Below are positions 1 to 8,636 of a stretch of 64,000 nucleotides of DNA, piece after piece. The DNA is taken from positions 124,001 to 188,000 of the forward strand of contig NZ_JADPKT010000073.1 in NCBI RefSeq assembly GCF_023074075.1, read 5' to 3'. The notes beneath the pieces were generated by a model. That model saw only the letters and a list, made by a program, of their open reading frames with translations, ran no database searches and was not told the origin of the DNA. A program made the translations under genes and the position numbers. The stretch comes from Bradyrhizobium sp. 138. GTDB lineage: Bacteria > Pseudomonadota > Alphaproteobacteria > Rhizobiales > Xanthobacteraceae. Position 1 is the stretch's first letter, and the number at the start of each line of letters is the position of its first letter.

Positions 1-305
1 GACGTCTCGGCCGGCTTGTCGAGCACATCGACGCGCAGCGCGTCGCTGACGTCCTTCTGCAGCGAGGTCAGCGGATTGAAGCCGGTGGCGGCCTCCTTGA
101 CCTCGTCAAAACTCTTCTTGAGGTCGGCCATTTCGGCCTCGCGCATCGCTTCCTGGAACTGGCCCTGGAATTCGGCGGCCATCTTGCGCGCTTTGCCCAT
201 CCACTGTCCGACCATGCGCAGCACGCCCGGCAGCTCTTTCGGGCCGATGGCGATCAGGGCCACGACCCCGATGAGGACCAGTTCACTCCACCCGATGTCG
301 AACAT
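1..305 (-). CDS. tatB: Sec-independent protein translocase subunit TatB (partial, C-terminus outside window)
   Basis: TatB works with TatC as the receptor for folded, twin-arginine-tagged proteins at the inner membrane. The visible N-terminus reads MFDIGWSELVLIGVVALIAI, a single hydrophobic helix, followed by the Gly-Pro hinge (IGPKELPGVLR) and an amphipathic charged helix, which is the TatA/B fold. The TatB rather than TatA assignment rests on the MFDIG start, the E in the membrane helix and the long charged tail. The ATG at 305 has a GGAAGA stretch just upstream. It lies 89 bases downstream of tatA on the same strand. The gene runs off the window edge, so about 101 codons are visible. Confidence 0.93.
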   Translation of the reverse strand, partial: MFDIGWSELVLIGVVALIAIGPKELPGVLRMVGQWMGKARKMAAEFQGQFQEAMREAEMADLKKSFDEVKEAATGFNPLTSLQKDVSDALRVDVLDKPAET

Positions 306-394
306 GAGGTCTTCCGTTCACACGAAGCCGCAGCCGGCCCAACCCTCGCGCGCAGGATCGGGGCGCTGGCCGCATCTCGCGTGCTTCTTTCGGC

Positions 395-631
395 TCAGAC
401 GGCCTTGCTGCCGACGTCGGACCGTGCCGCGGTCGGCGCGGCATTGTTGTGCTCGATGGACTTGGCCGGCTCGGGCTTGTCACCGGACTTGTCGTCGTCC
501 TGCATGCCCTTCTTGAAGGCCTTGATGCCCTGCGCCACGTCGCCCATCAGATCCGAAATCTTGCCGCGGCCGAACAGCAGCAGGACCACTGCGATCACCA
601 GGATCCAGTGCCAAATGCTGAGTGAACCCAT
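395..631 (-). CDS. tatA: Sec-independent protein translocase subunit TatA
   Basis: TatA forms the variable-size pore element of the Tat exporter. The 78-residue protein begins MGSLSIWHWILVIAVVLLLF, with one membrane helix, then the FGRGKISDLMGD hinge and amphipathic helix typical of TatA, and a charged tail. The reading frame stays open further upstream, but the ATG at 631 is preceded by GGAGG at the right distance, so I chose it. It sits between scpB and tatB; scpA-scpB-tatA-tatB-tatC is a common alphaproteobacterial order. Two Tat-type signal peptides (near 40525 and 43277) are possible substrates in this window. Confidence 0.95.
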   Translation of the reverse strand: MGSLSIWHWILVIAVVLLLFGRGKISDLMGDVAQGIKAFKKGMQDDDKSGDKPEPAKSIEHNNAAPTAARSDVGSKAV

Positions 632-797
632 CCTGCAACCCTCCAAACACGCATGGCCGGGGACCCGGCCGATCTTCACCGGAACGTAGGCTTGGCAGGG
701 CTCAAAAACAAGGACCAAGGTAGTGCCAATTCGCTGTCGGCACTACGTAATCTTGCTAGTGTTAACTGGTCGCAGGAGCCCGCAAACAGCCGGGGTG

Positions 798-1562
798 TCA
801 CTCCTCGGTGCCACCCTCGCCGCCGCCCCCTTTGCCGCCGTCCGGCGTCTCTTCCGGCGTTTCGGGCTCGACCGCAGGCGCCAGCGCCAGATCGAGTTCG
901 TCGCCCGGTTCCAGCGGATCCTCGTCCTCGCGGAGCTGCGGGTCGTCCGACGGTGTCGGCACGCTGAATCCGGTCGGCAGGCGCGAATCCAACAGGCCCG
1001 TGCCTTTCAGCTCTTCCAGACCCGGCAGATCGCCGAGCTGTTCGAGGGTGAACTGCGACAAGAAGTCCTCAGTGGTTCCGAACGTCAGCGGACGGCCCGG
1101 CGTCTTGCGCCGGCCACGCGGCTTGATCCAGCCGGTCTCCAGCAGCACGTCGAGCGTGCCCTTCGAGGTGACGACGCCGCGGATCTCCTCGATCTCGGCG
1201 CGCGTCACCGGCTGGTGATAGGCAATGATCGCCAGCACCTCGATCGCCGCGCGCGACAGGCGGCGGGTCTCGGTGCTCTCCCGCGTCATCAGCCAGGCGA
1301 GATCGCCGGCGGTGCGGAAGGTCCATTTGTTAGCGACGCGCACGAGATTGACCCCACGCAAGGAATAGTCGGCCTGGAGCTGCTCGAGCGCGGCCTTGAC
1401 GTCGACGCCCTCAGGCATGCGCTTGGCCAGCGTCGCGGTATCCAGCGGTTCACTCGAAGCGAACAGCAGCGCTTCCAGCAGCCGCAGTTCCTCGGGACGT
1501 GCCTGGGTTTCGTTCTCCATCGGCTCGGCCTCTTCTACCCGCACTTCAGCCAGGCTTGCCAT
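798..1562 (-). CDS. scpB: Segregation and condensation protein ScpB
   Basis: ScpB is the kleisin-interacting winged-helix subunit of the SMC-ScpAB condensin. The 254-residue protein contains the diagnostic stretches LRLLEALLFASSEPLD (first winged helix), VEVLAII-like core seen here as AAIEVLAIIAYHQPVTRAEI, and GRRKTPGRPLTFGTT (second winged helix). The C-terminal third is acidic and Gly/Glu rich, hence probably disordered. An in-frame GTG at 1583 would add seven residues, but AAGGAG lies 8 bases before the ATG at 1562, which I therefore prefer. It follows scpA by about 20 bases, so the two are probably co-translated. Confidence 0.95.
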   Translation of the reverse strand: MASLAEVRVEEAEPMENETQARPEELRLLEALLFASSEPLDTATLAKRMPEGVDVKAALEQLQADYSLRGVNLVRVANKWTFRTAGDLAWLMTRESTETRRLSRAAIEVLAIIAYHQPVTRAEIEEIRGVVTSKGTLDVLLETGWIKPRGRRKTPGRPLTFGTTEDFLSQFTLEQLGDLPGLEELKGTGLLDSRLPTGFSVPTPSDDPQLREDEDPLEPGDELDLALAPAVEPETPEETPDGGKGGGGEGGTEE

Positions 1563-1583
1563 GGCAGCTTCTCCTTCTTGCAC

Positions 1584-2423
1584 TTAACCGACCGGCGCAT
1601 CGGGCGCAGGAACTGCGTCCGGCACCGGCTTCGGGCGCCCCTTCCGGAAATAGATCGGCGCAAACGCCTCTTTCTGGTTCAGTTCCAGCTGACCTTCGCG
1701 CACCAGTTCGAGCGCGGCGGCAAAGCTGGAGGCGAACACCGTCGCGCGCTGCGTCGGATCGGCGACGTGGCGGATCAGGAAGTCGTCGAGCACGCCCCAG
1801 TCATCCTGCTCGCTGATGCTGCCGACCAGCCGCTCCAGCGTGGCGCGCGCCTCGGCGAGCGACCACACCGTGCGCTTGGCCAGATGCACGCTCGCCAGCA
1901 CGCGCGACTGGCGCTGCGAGGCATAGGCGGTGAGCAAATCGTACAGCGTCGCCGTGTACTTCGGATGCTTGATCTCCGCGATCCGCTCGGGCTCGCCGCG
2001 CGGGAAGATGTCGCGCTGCAATTGCGGCCTGTTCATCAGCCGGTTTGCGGCTTCGCGAATGGCCTCCAGCCGGCGCAGGCGGTTGGCGAGCGCCGTCGCC
2101 ATCTGCTCGGCGCTCGGGCCTTCCGCGCTCGGCGGCTCCGGCAGCAACAGGCGCGACTTCAGGAAGGCGAGCCAGGCCGCCATGACGAGGTAGTCGGCCG
2201 CAAGCTCCAGCCGGATTTTTCGCGCGGCTTCGATGAAGTGGAGATATTGGTCGGCCAGCGCCAGGATCGAGATCTTGGCGAGATCGACCTTCTGTTGCCG
2301 CGCCAGCGCGAGCAGCAGGTCCAGCGGGCCCTCATAGCCCTCGACGTCCACCACCAACGCCGGCTCACCCTCGGCAAGCTCTGCGGGCCGCCCGGTTTCG
2401 AAGGATAGAATTTCTGCGGTCAT
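1584..2423 (-). CDS. scpA: Segregation and condensation protein ScpA
   Basis: ScpA is the kleisin that bridges the SMC heads and binds ScpB in chromosome segregation. The 279-residue protein has the family signature EGYEGPLDLLLALARQQKVD near residue 30, then KISILALADQYLHFIE and LVMAAWLAFLKSRLLLP, all typical of the N-terminal SMC-binding region; the C-terminal winged helix includes FASSFAAALELVREGQLELNQ and ends soon after APIYFR. The ATG at 2423 overlaps the stop of nagZ by four bases (ATGA), which implies translational coupling and fixes the start; a longer open frame upstream is rejected. Confidence 0.95.
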   Translation of the reverse strand: MTAEILSFETGRPAELAEGEPALVVDVEGYEGPLDLLLALARQQKVDLAKISILALADQYLHFIEAARKIRLELAADYLVMAAWLAFLKSRLLLPEPPSAEGPSAEQMATALANRLRRLEAIREAANRLMNRPQLQRDIFPRGEPERIAEIKHPKYTATLYDLLTAYASQRQSRVLASVHLAKRTVWSLAEARATLERLVGSISEQDDWGVLDDFLIRHVADPTQRATVFASSFAAALELVREGQLELNQKEAFAPIYFRKGRPKPVPDAVPAPDAPVG

Positions 2424-3448
2424 GCGGATGCCGTATTTGCCCGTGCGATCAATGCGTCCAGTTCCGCTCGTGCAGCCGCCCGGTCGAATGGCTGCGGCGG
2501 CCTGCGTGCGGCGAGCGCGGCGTTCGCCCGCTCCAGTGCCCTGCCGGACAGTTCGGGTGTCTGTCCCGCGACCTCGCGCATCTCCTCGATGTTGCCGTTG
2601 CAATGCAGGGCCACGTCGCAGCCGGCCGCGAAGATGGCGCGGGTCCGCTCGGCGATATTCCCCGACAGCGCGTTCATCGACACGTCATCACTCATTAACA
2701 AACCCTGGAACCCGATTGCGCCGCGAATCACGTCAGCAATCATTGTCGCAGATGTCGTCGCCGGATGGGCGGGGTCGACCGCGCTAAACACAACATGTGC
2801 AGTCATGGCCATCGGCAGATCCGCCAGCGGCTTGAACGCGGCGAAGTCGGTCCGTTCCAGCTCATCCCTCGGCGTATCGACCGTCGGCAGCTTGAAATGG
2901 GTGTCCGCGGTGGCCCGGCCATGGCCGGGAATGTGTTTGAGCACCGGCAGCACGCCGCCCTGTTCCAGCCCCTCCGTGACCGCGCGCGCGATCGCCGCGA
3001 CCTTGGCCGGCTCGGTGCCGTAGGCCCGGTTCCCAATGACGGCATCGGCGCCCTGCACCGGCACGTCGGCCAGCGGCAGGCAATCCACGGTAATGCCGAG
3101 ATCGGCGAGATCGGCGGCGATCAGGCGGGCGGACAGGCGCGCCGCGGTGAGCCCGAGCGCCGAATCAGTGTCGTACAGGCCGGCGAAAACGGCGCCCGGC
3201 GGATAGACCGGCCAATGCGGCGGCCCCAGCCGCTGCACCCGTCCGCCTTCCTGGTCGATCAGGATGGGGGCATCAGGCGCGCTTGCAGCCGTCCGCAATT
3301 CTGCAACCAGTGCAGCGACTTGAGCCGGCGTTGCGACATTGCGCTTGAAGAGGATGAAGCCCCATGGGCGCTGGTCGCGGATAAACTCCCGCTCGACGGC
3401 GGTCAGTTCGGTTCCGGATACACCGGTAATGAAGGCCCGCGTGCTCAT
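2420..3448 (-). CDS. nagZ: Beta-N-acetylhexosaminidase NagZ
   Basis: NagZ is a cytoplasmic glycoside hydrolase family 3 enzyme that removes N-acetylglucosamine from recycled muropeptides. The 342-residue protein shows DQEGGRVQRL near residue 90 (substrate site) and KHIPGHGRATADTHF near 165-180, the loop that carries the catalytic Asp/His pair of NagZ, plus SDDVSMNAL for the nucleophile Asp. No signal peptide is visible, in keeping with a cytoplasmic enzyme. It lies between the SPOR-domain gene and scpA, overlapping scpA by four bases. Peptidoglycan recycling and the adjacent SPOR protein make a cell-wall theme here. Confidence 0.94.
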   Translation of the reverse strand: MSTRAFITGVSGTELTAVEREFIRDQRPWGFILFKRNVATPAQVAALVAELRTAASAPDAPILIDQEGGRVQRLGPPHWPVYPPGAVFAGLYDTDSALGLTAARLSARLIAADLADLGITVDCLPLADVPVQGADAVIGNRAYGTEPAKVAAIARAVTEGLEQGGVLPVLKHIPGHGRATADTHFKLPTVDTPRDELERTDFAAFKPLADLPMAMTAHVVFSAVDPAHPATTSATMIADVIRGAIGFQGLLMSDDVSMNALSGNIAERTRAIFAAGCDVALHCNGNIEEMREVAGQTPELSGRALERANAALAARRPPQPFDRAAARAELDALIARANTASA

Positions 3449-3494
3449 AACGGCCGATTAACCCTGACCCGCGAGAGGGTCAAGGAAACGGCCG

Positions 3495-5042
3495 TTAATT
3501 CCTCTGGACGAAGCAGGCGGACAAGCCGGCAGACTTCAGGTTGTTGCAGGCGTGCGTCGCCTCCTCCGCCGAACCATAGGGCCCAGCGAAGGCGCGGTAG
3601 ACAACTCCCTTGCCCTTGTCGGTGAGGTCGACACGCTTGATCACCGGCGAACGCGAGCCAAGCACGCTGCCATATTTGCTCTGAAGCACGCGGTACGACG
3701 CGGCGGCGCTATCCTCGGTCTGCTGCGAGGAGACCTGCACGATGTAGCCGCCACCGCCGTTGCTGGCAGGTGCGATCTGCGTCGGGGTGGTCGCAGCCAT
3801 CCGCTGCGGCGGCTCGGCCGCCGGTGCTGATTGCGGTGTCAGCGACATCGGCTGATTGTCGCTGGCATTGGCCGAGGTCGGCGGATTGCGCGGCGCGGCG
3901 GGTGCAACGGGCGCCGCAACGGGCTTCGGTGCGGCCGTCGTGGGCTTGGCGGCAGCGGCCGACTGCGGCGTGGCGCTATCGGTCTGATCGCCCTTCACGG
4001 CGACAGTCCGGATCGCGCGCGGCGAATTGTTCGGCAGCGTGCCGTTGCTCGCGGCCGCTCCCGCGCCCGGCGGCGGCACCGCGGACGGCGAGACGCTCGC
4101 GACCGACGGCGGGTTCGCATTCTGGTTCAGCGGCGGGAACACCACGCGGGGACCGCCCGCCTTGGCGTTGACGTCGACGGGAGCCTCTTCGCGCGGCACG
4201 ATCTTCTCGGTGCCATCGCCGCTCACCATGCGATCCGGCACCTTGGCCGCGGAATCCGCCGGCGCGGGCACAATCTTGGTCGGGGTGTTGTCGGCCTTGA
4301 TGATCGGCGGCTCACCGCTGCGGGGCGAGCCGACATAGGTCTTGTAGGCGAAGGCCGCGCCGGTGCCGACCACGGCGAGCGCCAGGATCGCCGCGACCGT
4401 CATCATGCCGCCGCGCTGTTTCTTCGGCTCCTCGACTTCGGCCTCGGGATAATCGCTCTGGTAGGCGTAGGGATCGTCCGGGTAGGCCGGCTCACGCTGG
4501 TAGTCCTGCTCGCCTGCCTCGAGCCGACCATAGAGCGCATCGTCGTAACGCGACGGATCGGGCCGCTGATGCGGCTCCTGATAGGCTTGCGGCTGGTAGG
4601 CGTGATCCTGCTGCTGGTAAGCCTGCCCCTGATAGGCGTGATCCTGATAGGCCTGCGGCTGATGATGATCAGGCTCGGGCGCGGCGGGCTGGGCTGAATA
4701 GCGATGCAGCGGATGGACCGGGTTCACGGAGACGGGATAGTCGGGCTCCTGAGCAGGCTGCGGCTGCACATTGGCGCGTCGCATCCACGAGGGCGGCCCG
4801 GGCGGTGTCGGCTCGGCATCGTCCTGCTGATAATCGTTCTGCCGGTCGTCGTCCTGATAGCTCTGTGCAGGCGGTGCTGCCGGCGAACGCGCGCCTTGCC
4901 GCGACTGCGCGGCGAAAGGATCGGTCTGTCCGATCAGGCGGGCGAGTTCAGCCAAGGGATCGCTTTCCGTCTTCCCATGCTGATCGCCACCGCGACCATA
5001 GTCATCGGAAGGAAACGGTCTGTCCTGATATCGTTCGGCCAT
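3495..5042 (-). CDS. SPOR domain-containing membrane protein
   Basis: SPOR domains bind denuded septal peptidoglycan and bring proteins to the division site. This 515-residue protein has a cytoplasmic N-terminal region rich in Gln, Tyr, Asp and Pro, one membrane helix at about residues 213-235 (VAAILALAVVGTGAAFAYKT), a long Ala/Pro-rich periplasmic linker, and a C-terminal SPOR domain at about 435-515 (GYIVQVSSQQTEDSAAASYR to CFVQRN). That topology matches FtsN-like proteins, though I would not call it FtsN. The open frame extends 25 codons further upstream, but MAERYQDRPF at 5042 is the more likely start. A Tyr-Gln repeat tract lies around residues 130-165. It follows argS on the same strand. 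Confidence 0.85.
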   Translation of the reverse strand: MAERYQDRPFPSDDYGRGGDQHGKTESDPLAELARLIGQTDPFAAQSRQGARSPAAPPAQSYQDDDRQNDYQQDDAEPTPPGPPSWMRRANVQPQPAQEPDYPVSVNPVHPLHRYSAQPAAPEPDHHQPQAYQDHAYQGQAYQQQDHAYQPQAYQEPHQRPDPSRYDDALYGRLEAGEQDYQREPAYPDDPYAYQSDYPEAEVEEPKKQRGGMMTVAAILALAVVGTGAAFAYKTYVGSPRSGEPPIIKADNTPTKIVPAPADSAAKVPDRMVSGDGTEKIVPREEAPVDVNAKAGGPRVVFPPLNQNANPPSVASVSPSAVPPPGAGAAASNGTLPNNSPRAIRTVAVKGDQTDSATPQSAAAAKPTTAAPKPVAAPVAPAAPRNPPTSANASDNQPMSLTPQSAPAAEPPQRMAATTPTQIAPASNGGGGYIVQVSSQQTEDSAAASYRVLQSKYGSVLGSRSPVIKRVDLTDKGKGVVYRAFAGPYGSAEEATHACNNLKSAGLSACFVQRN

Positions 5043-5182
5043 CGTGATGATGCGTCCCTTCGGGAAAGCCGCGCGCCCCTCGACCAAGGCACGGCTTTCG
5101 ACCCACAAGGCTTTCAACCAAGTCTAAGCGATCCGGCTTCTGCCGGTTACCCCCGAATTCCCCTTAAGTAGTTCGCCCCAAA

Positions 5183-6973
5183 CTACCGCATCTCGTTCGG
5201 TGCATGGACGCCGAGGATGGCGAGGCCCGATGCCAGAACCGAGACGACGCCCTGGACCATTGCCAGCCGCGCCTTTGTTAGATCTGCATCATTATTGATA
5301 ATGAAGCGTAAATAGGGCAAATCGCGCCCCTTCGTCCAAAGTGCATGAAATTCGCTGGCTAAATCATAGAGATAAAAGGCAATTCGGTGCGGCTCATGGG
5401 CCGCGGCGGCGGCTTCGAGCATACGCGGATATATTGCGAGGCGCTTGAGAAGTTCAAGCTCGACCGGGTCTGACAACCGTTCCACCGCCGACTCACTGAG
5501 CCAGGCGATCCGCTGGTCGGCGTCCTCCGGCAGTTCCGGGAACACCTCAGCCCTTGCGTTGCGGAAGATCGAGTGGCCGCGGGCGTGGCCGTACTGGACG
5601 TAAAACACCGGGTTGTCGCGCGACTGTTCCATGACCTTGGCGAGGTCGAAGTCTAGCACCGCGTCGTTCTTGCGGTAGAGCATCATGAAGCGGACGGCGT
5701 CCTGGCCGACCTCATCCACCACCTCACGCAAGGTGACGAAGTCCCCGCTCCGCTTGGACATTTTCACCGGCTCGCCATTGCGGAGCAACTTCACGAGCTG
5801 GACGATCTTGACGTCGAGCGCGCCCTTGCCCGATGTCGTGGCCTTCACCGCCGCCTGCATGCGCTTGATGTAGCCGCCATGGTCGGCGCCCCAGACGTCG
5901 ATCATCTCGGCGAAACCGCGGTCGAACTTGTTCTTGTGGTAGGCGATGTCGGAGGCGAAGTAGGTGTAGGAATTGTCCGACTTGATCAGCGGACGATCGA
6001 CGTCGTCGCCGTAGGCGGTCGCCCTGAACAGCAGTTGCTCGCGGTCTTCCCAATCCTCAACCGGCGCGCCTTTCGGCGGCGGCAGGCGGCCTTCATAGAT
6101 GTCGCCCTTGGCCTTCAGGAAATCGATCGTCTCGGCAACCTTGTTGTTGCCGGTCTCGATCAGCGAGCGCTCCGAGAAGAACACATCGTGGCGGATGTTG
6201 AGGGCGGCGAGATCGTCCTTGATCTCGTCCATCATCATCGCGATCGCCTTGGCGCGCACCGTCGGCAGCCATCCGGCCTCGCTCATGGCGAGGAGCTTGT
6301 CGCCGTGCTCTTTCGCCAGCGCCGCGCCGACTGGCTTGAGGTAGTCGCCGGGATAGAGCCCTTCCGGGATGGCACCAATATCCTCGCCGAGGGCCTCGCG
6401 ATACCTAAGGAAGGCGGAGCGGGCGAGCACGTCGACCTGGGCGCCGGCGTCATTGATGTAATATTCGCGGGTGACCTCGTGGCCGGCGAATTGGAGCAGG
6501 CTCGACAGCGCATCGCCGAACACGGCGCCGCGACAATGGCCGACATGCATCGGCCCGGTCGGATTGGCCGAGACGTACTCGACATTGACCCTGGAGCCGC
6601 CGCGGACGCGGCCGTAATCGGCGCCCTCGCGCAGCACGGTGCGCAGCGCCTCGGCCCAGGCGGCGGGCTTCAGCGTCAGATTGATGAAGCCGGGACCGGC
6701 GACATCGACCTTGGCGATCAGCGCGTCCGCGCGCAGCCGCTCGGCGATCTGCTCGGCGAGATCGCGCGGCTTTGCCTTTGCCTCTTTCGCCAGCACCATC
6801 GCGGCGTTGGTCGCCATGTCGCCATGGGTGGCGTCGCGCGGTGGCTCGACCACCACGCGGGAGAAATCGATGCCCTCGGGCCAGTTGGCTTCCGCCGCAA
6901 GCGTGCGGCAGGCGGCGTGCACGCGTGCGAGCACGTCGGCGAACAAATGCAGTGCTGAGGATGTGTCGGGCAT
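5183..6973 (-). CDS. argS: Arginine--tRNA ligase
   Basis: ArgRS charges tRNA-Arg with arginine. The 596-residue protein has the class I signatures: MHVGHCRGAVFGD (HIGH-type) at about residues 140-152 and VKMSKRSGDFVTLREV (KMSKS-type) at about 400, an N-terminal Add-1-like domain (first 100 residues, tRNA D-loop recognition) and a C-terminal anticodon-binding DALR domain that includes LYDLASEFHALW. Length is normal for the family. It starts 9 bases after the dgt stop, indicating one operon with dgt, as in many alphaproteobacteria. Confidence 0.97.
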   Translation of the reverse strand: MPDTSSALHLFADVLARVHAACRTLAAEANWPEGIDFSRVVVEPPRDATHGDMATNAAMVLAKEAKAKPRDLAEQIAERLRADALIAKVDVAGPGFINLTLKPAAWAEALRTVLREGADYGRVRGGSRVNVEYVSANPTGPMHVGHCRGAVFGDALSSLLQFAGHEVTREYYINDAGAQVDVLARSAFLRYREALGEDIGAIPEGLYPGDYLKPVGAALAKEHGDKLLAMSEAGWLPTVRAKAIAMMMDEIKDDLAALNIRHDVFFSERSLIETGNNKVAETIDFLKAKGDIYEGRLPPPKGAPVEDWEDREQLLFRATAYGDDVDRPLIKSDNSYTYFASDIAYHKNKFDRGFAEMIDVWGADHGGYIKRMQAAVKATTSGKGALDVKIVQLVKLLRNGEPVKMSKRSGDFVTLREVVDEVGQDAVRFMMLYRKNDAVLDFDLAKVMEQSRDNPVFYVQYGHARGHSIFRNARAEVFPELPEDADQRIAWLSESAVERLSDPVELELLKRLAIYPRMLEAAAAAHEPHRIAFYLYDLASEFHALWTKGRDLPYLRFIINNDADLTKARLAMVQGVVSVLASGLAILGVHAPNEMR

Positions 6974-6982
6974 GGCCGCCGC

Positions 6983-8191
6983 CTAACGCAAATCCGGGGT
7001 CGAGTCAAAAAGCCGTTGGTGCTCGGTCAGGGCGAAACGGTCGGTCATTCCGGCAATGAAATTGCCGATCCGGCGCGCCCGGTCGCCCTCATTGTCCGCC
7101 TCCGCCCCGAGCAGCCATTCCGGCGGCAGCTCGCCAGGGGATTGCAGGTATTTCGCGAACAGGTCGAACAGGATCTGCTCCGCCTCCCCCATCACCCGCA
7201 TCACCCGCTTGTGGCGGTACATGTGCTGGTACAGGAAGCGCTTGATCGCGGCCTCTTCCTCCGCGACCTCGGCCGGGAACGCGATCAGCGCCCTGCTCTG
7301 CTGCCGGACGTCCCGGGCCGATTGCGGCTTGACGGCGGCGAGGTTCGTCTGCGCCTCCGCGAACACCGCGCCGATCAGATGCGAGATCAGCTCGCGCACC
7401 AGCTCGGCACCGCGCCTGAGCTCTTCGAGATCAGGATAATGCGCCGAGGTCTCGGCGATGATCTCGGCTGTGAGCGGCATCACCTTGAGATCGTCGAGAT
7501 GGAACAGGCCGGCGCGCAGGCCATCGTCGATATCGTGGGCGTCATAGGCGATGTCGTCGGCGATGGCGGCGACCTGCGCCTCCAGTGAAGCGAAGCTCCA
7601 CAATTCGAGGTCGTAGGTCTTGATGTAGTCGGCAATCCCGATGGGAATGCCGTGCTCACGATAGCGCCCGACCGGCGCGCCACTGCGGTCGGTCAGCGGA
7701 CCGTTGTGCTTGACGATGCCCTCCAGCGACTCCCAGGTCAGGTTCAGCCCGTCGAATTCAGGGTAGCGGTGCTCGAGCGAAGCGACGACGCGCAGCGTCT
7801 GGGCATTGTGGTCGAAGCCGCCAAACGCCTTGAGGCAGGCGTCCAGCGCCCGCTCACCAGCATGACCGAACGGGGGATGACCAAGATCGTGGGCCAGTGC
7901 CAGCGTTTCGGTGAGGTCCTCGTCGAGGCCAAGCTGCCGGGCCAGCGCGCGGGCGATTTGGGCCACCTCCAGCGAATGGGTCAGCCTTGTGCGGTAGTGA
8001 TCCCCCTCGTGGAACACGAATACCTGGGTCTTGTACTTCAGGCGGCGGAACGCGGTGGAATGGATCACCCGGTCGCAATCCCGGCGGAACGGGCTGCGGG
8101 TCCGGCTCGGCGGCTCGGCGACCAGCCGGCCGCGGCTGCGATCGGGGTCGCAGGCATAGGGCGCGCGGGGGGCTGCCATTCCGACGGACAC
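6983..8191 (-). CDS. dgt: dGTPase-like HD-domain triphosphohydrolase
   Basis: Members of this family hydrolyse dNTPs to deoxynucleoside and triphosphate. The 402-residue protein has the HD metal site: RTRLTHSLEVAQIARALA (His) near residue 67 and LAHDLGHPPFGHAGE (HD pair) near 105, plus DIAYDAHDIDDGL as the later Asp. It lacks the inserts of the enterobacterial dGTPase and matches the shorter dGTPase-like class of alphaproteobacteria. The start is GTG at 8191 with AGGGA about 10 bases upstream; an ATG four codons later (8179) is the alternative. It is divergent from erpA with 111 bases between them, which must hold both promoters. Confidence 0.93.
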   Translation of the reverse strand: MSVGMAAPRAPYACDPDRSRGRLVAEPPSRTRSPFRRDCDRVIHSTAFRRLKYKTQVFVFHEGDHYRTRLTHSLEVAQIARALARQLGLDEDLTETLALAHDLGHPPFGHAGERALDACLKAFGGFDHNAQTLRVVASLEHRYPEFDGLNLTWESLEGIVKHNGPLTDRSGAPVGRYREHGIPIGIADYIKTYDLELWSFASLEAQVAAIADDIAYDAHDIDDGLRAGLFHLDDLKVMPLTAEIIAETSAHYPDLEELRRGAELVRELISHLIGAVFAEAQTNLAAVKPQSARDVRQQSRALIAFPAEVAEEEAAIKRFLYQHMYRHKRVMRVMGEAEQILFDLFAKYLQSPGELPPEWLLGAEADNEGDRARRIGNFIAGMTDRFALTEHQRLFDSTPDLR

Positions 8192-8302
8192 GGCGAATTT
8201 AGTCCCTATCCATTTGATTCTGCGTATGGTGGCACTTAACTATGTCGGGCGCGGGATACCAAATGAAATGGGTATGACGCACTGGACGATCGGAGACCAA
8301 CG

Positions 8303-8632
8303 ATGACGACTGCCGTGACCATCAGTGACCGGGCCGCACGCCGGATTGGAGAGATCCTCAAGGGCGAAGGCTCTGGCGCGATGCTGCGCATCTCGGTCGA
8401 GGGCGGCGGCTGCTCGGGTTTCCAATACAAGTTCGACATCGACCGCGCGCGAACCGACGACGATCTCGTCATCGAGCAGGACAATGCGGTGGTGCTGGTC
8501 GATTCCGCCTCGCAGCCGTTTCTGGAGGGGTCCCAGGTCGATTTCGTCGACGATCTGATCGGCGCCTCGTTCCGCGTCAACAATCCCAATGCCACCGCGT
8601 CCTGCGGCTGCGGGACCAGCTTTTCGGTCTAA
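8303..8632 (+). CDS. erpA: A-type iron-sulfur carrier (ErpA family)
   Basis: A-type carriers accept Fe-S clusters from scaffold proteins and pass them to apo-enzymes. The 109-residue protein has the three conserved cysteines in GGGCSGFQYKF (about residue 37) and the C-terminal SCGCGTSFSV pair. The length and the GGGCSGFQY and NPNATASCGCG patterns fit ErpA/IscA; ErpA is favoured because the gene is isolated from any isc or suf operon, but the two cannot be separated by motif alone. It is transcribed away from dgt and runs convergently into the hybrid kinase gene, with only four bases between the two stop codons. Confidence 0.88.
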   Translation: MTTAVTISDRAARRIGEILKGEGSGAMLRISVEGGGCSGFQYKFDIDRARTDDDLVIEQDNAVVLVDSASQPFLEGSQVDFVDDLIGASFRVNNPNATASCGCGTSFSV

Positions 8633-8636
8633 CCGC

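Noticed and set aside
723..2408. A 561-codon plus-strand open frame opposite scpA and scpB
   Set aside because: It is the antisense shadow of two well-supported genes, and its Arg/Leu/Gln-rich text has no domain. Long shadow frames are usual in high-GC DNA.
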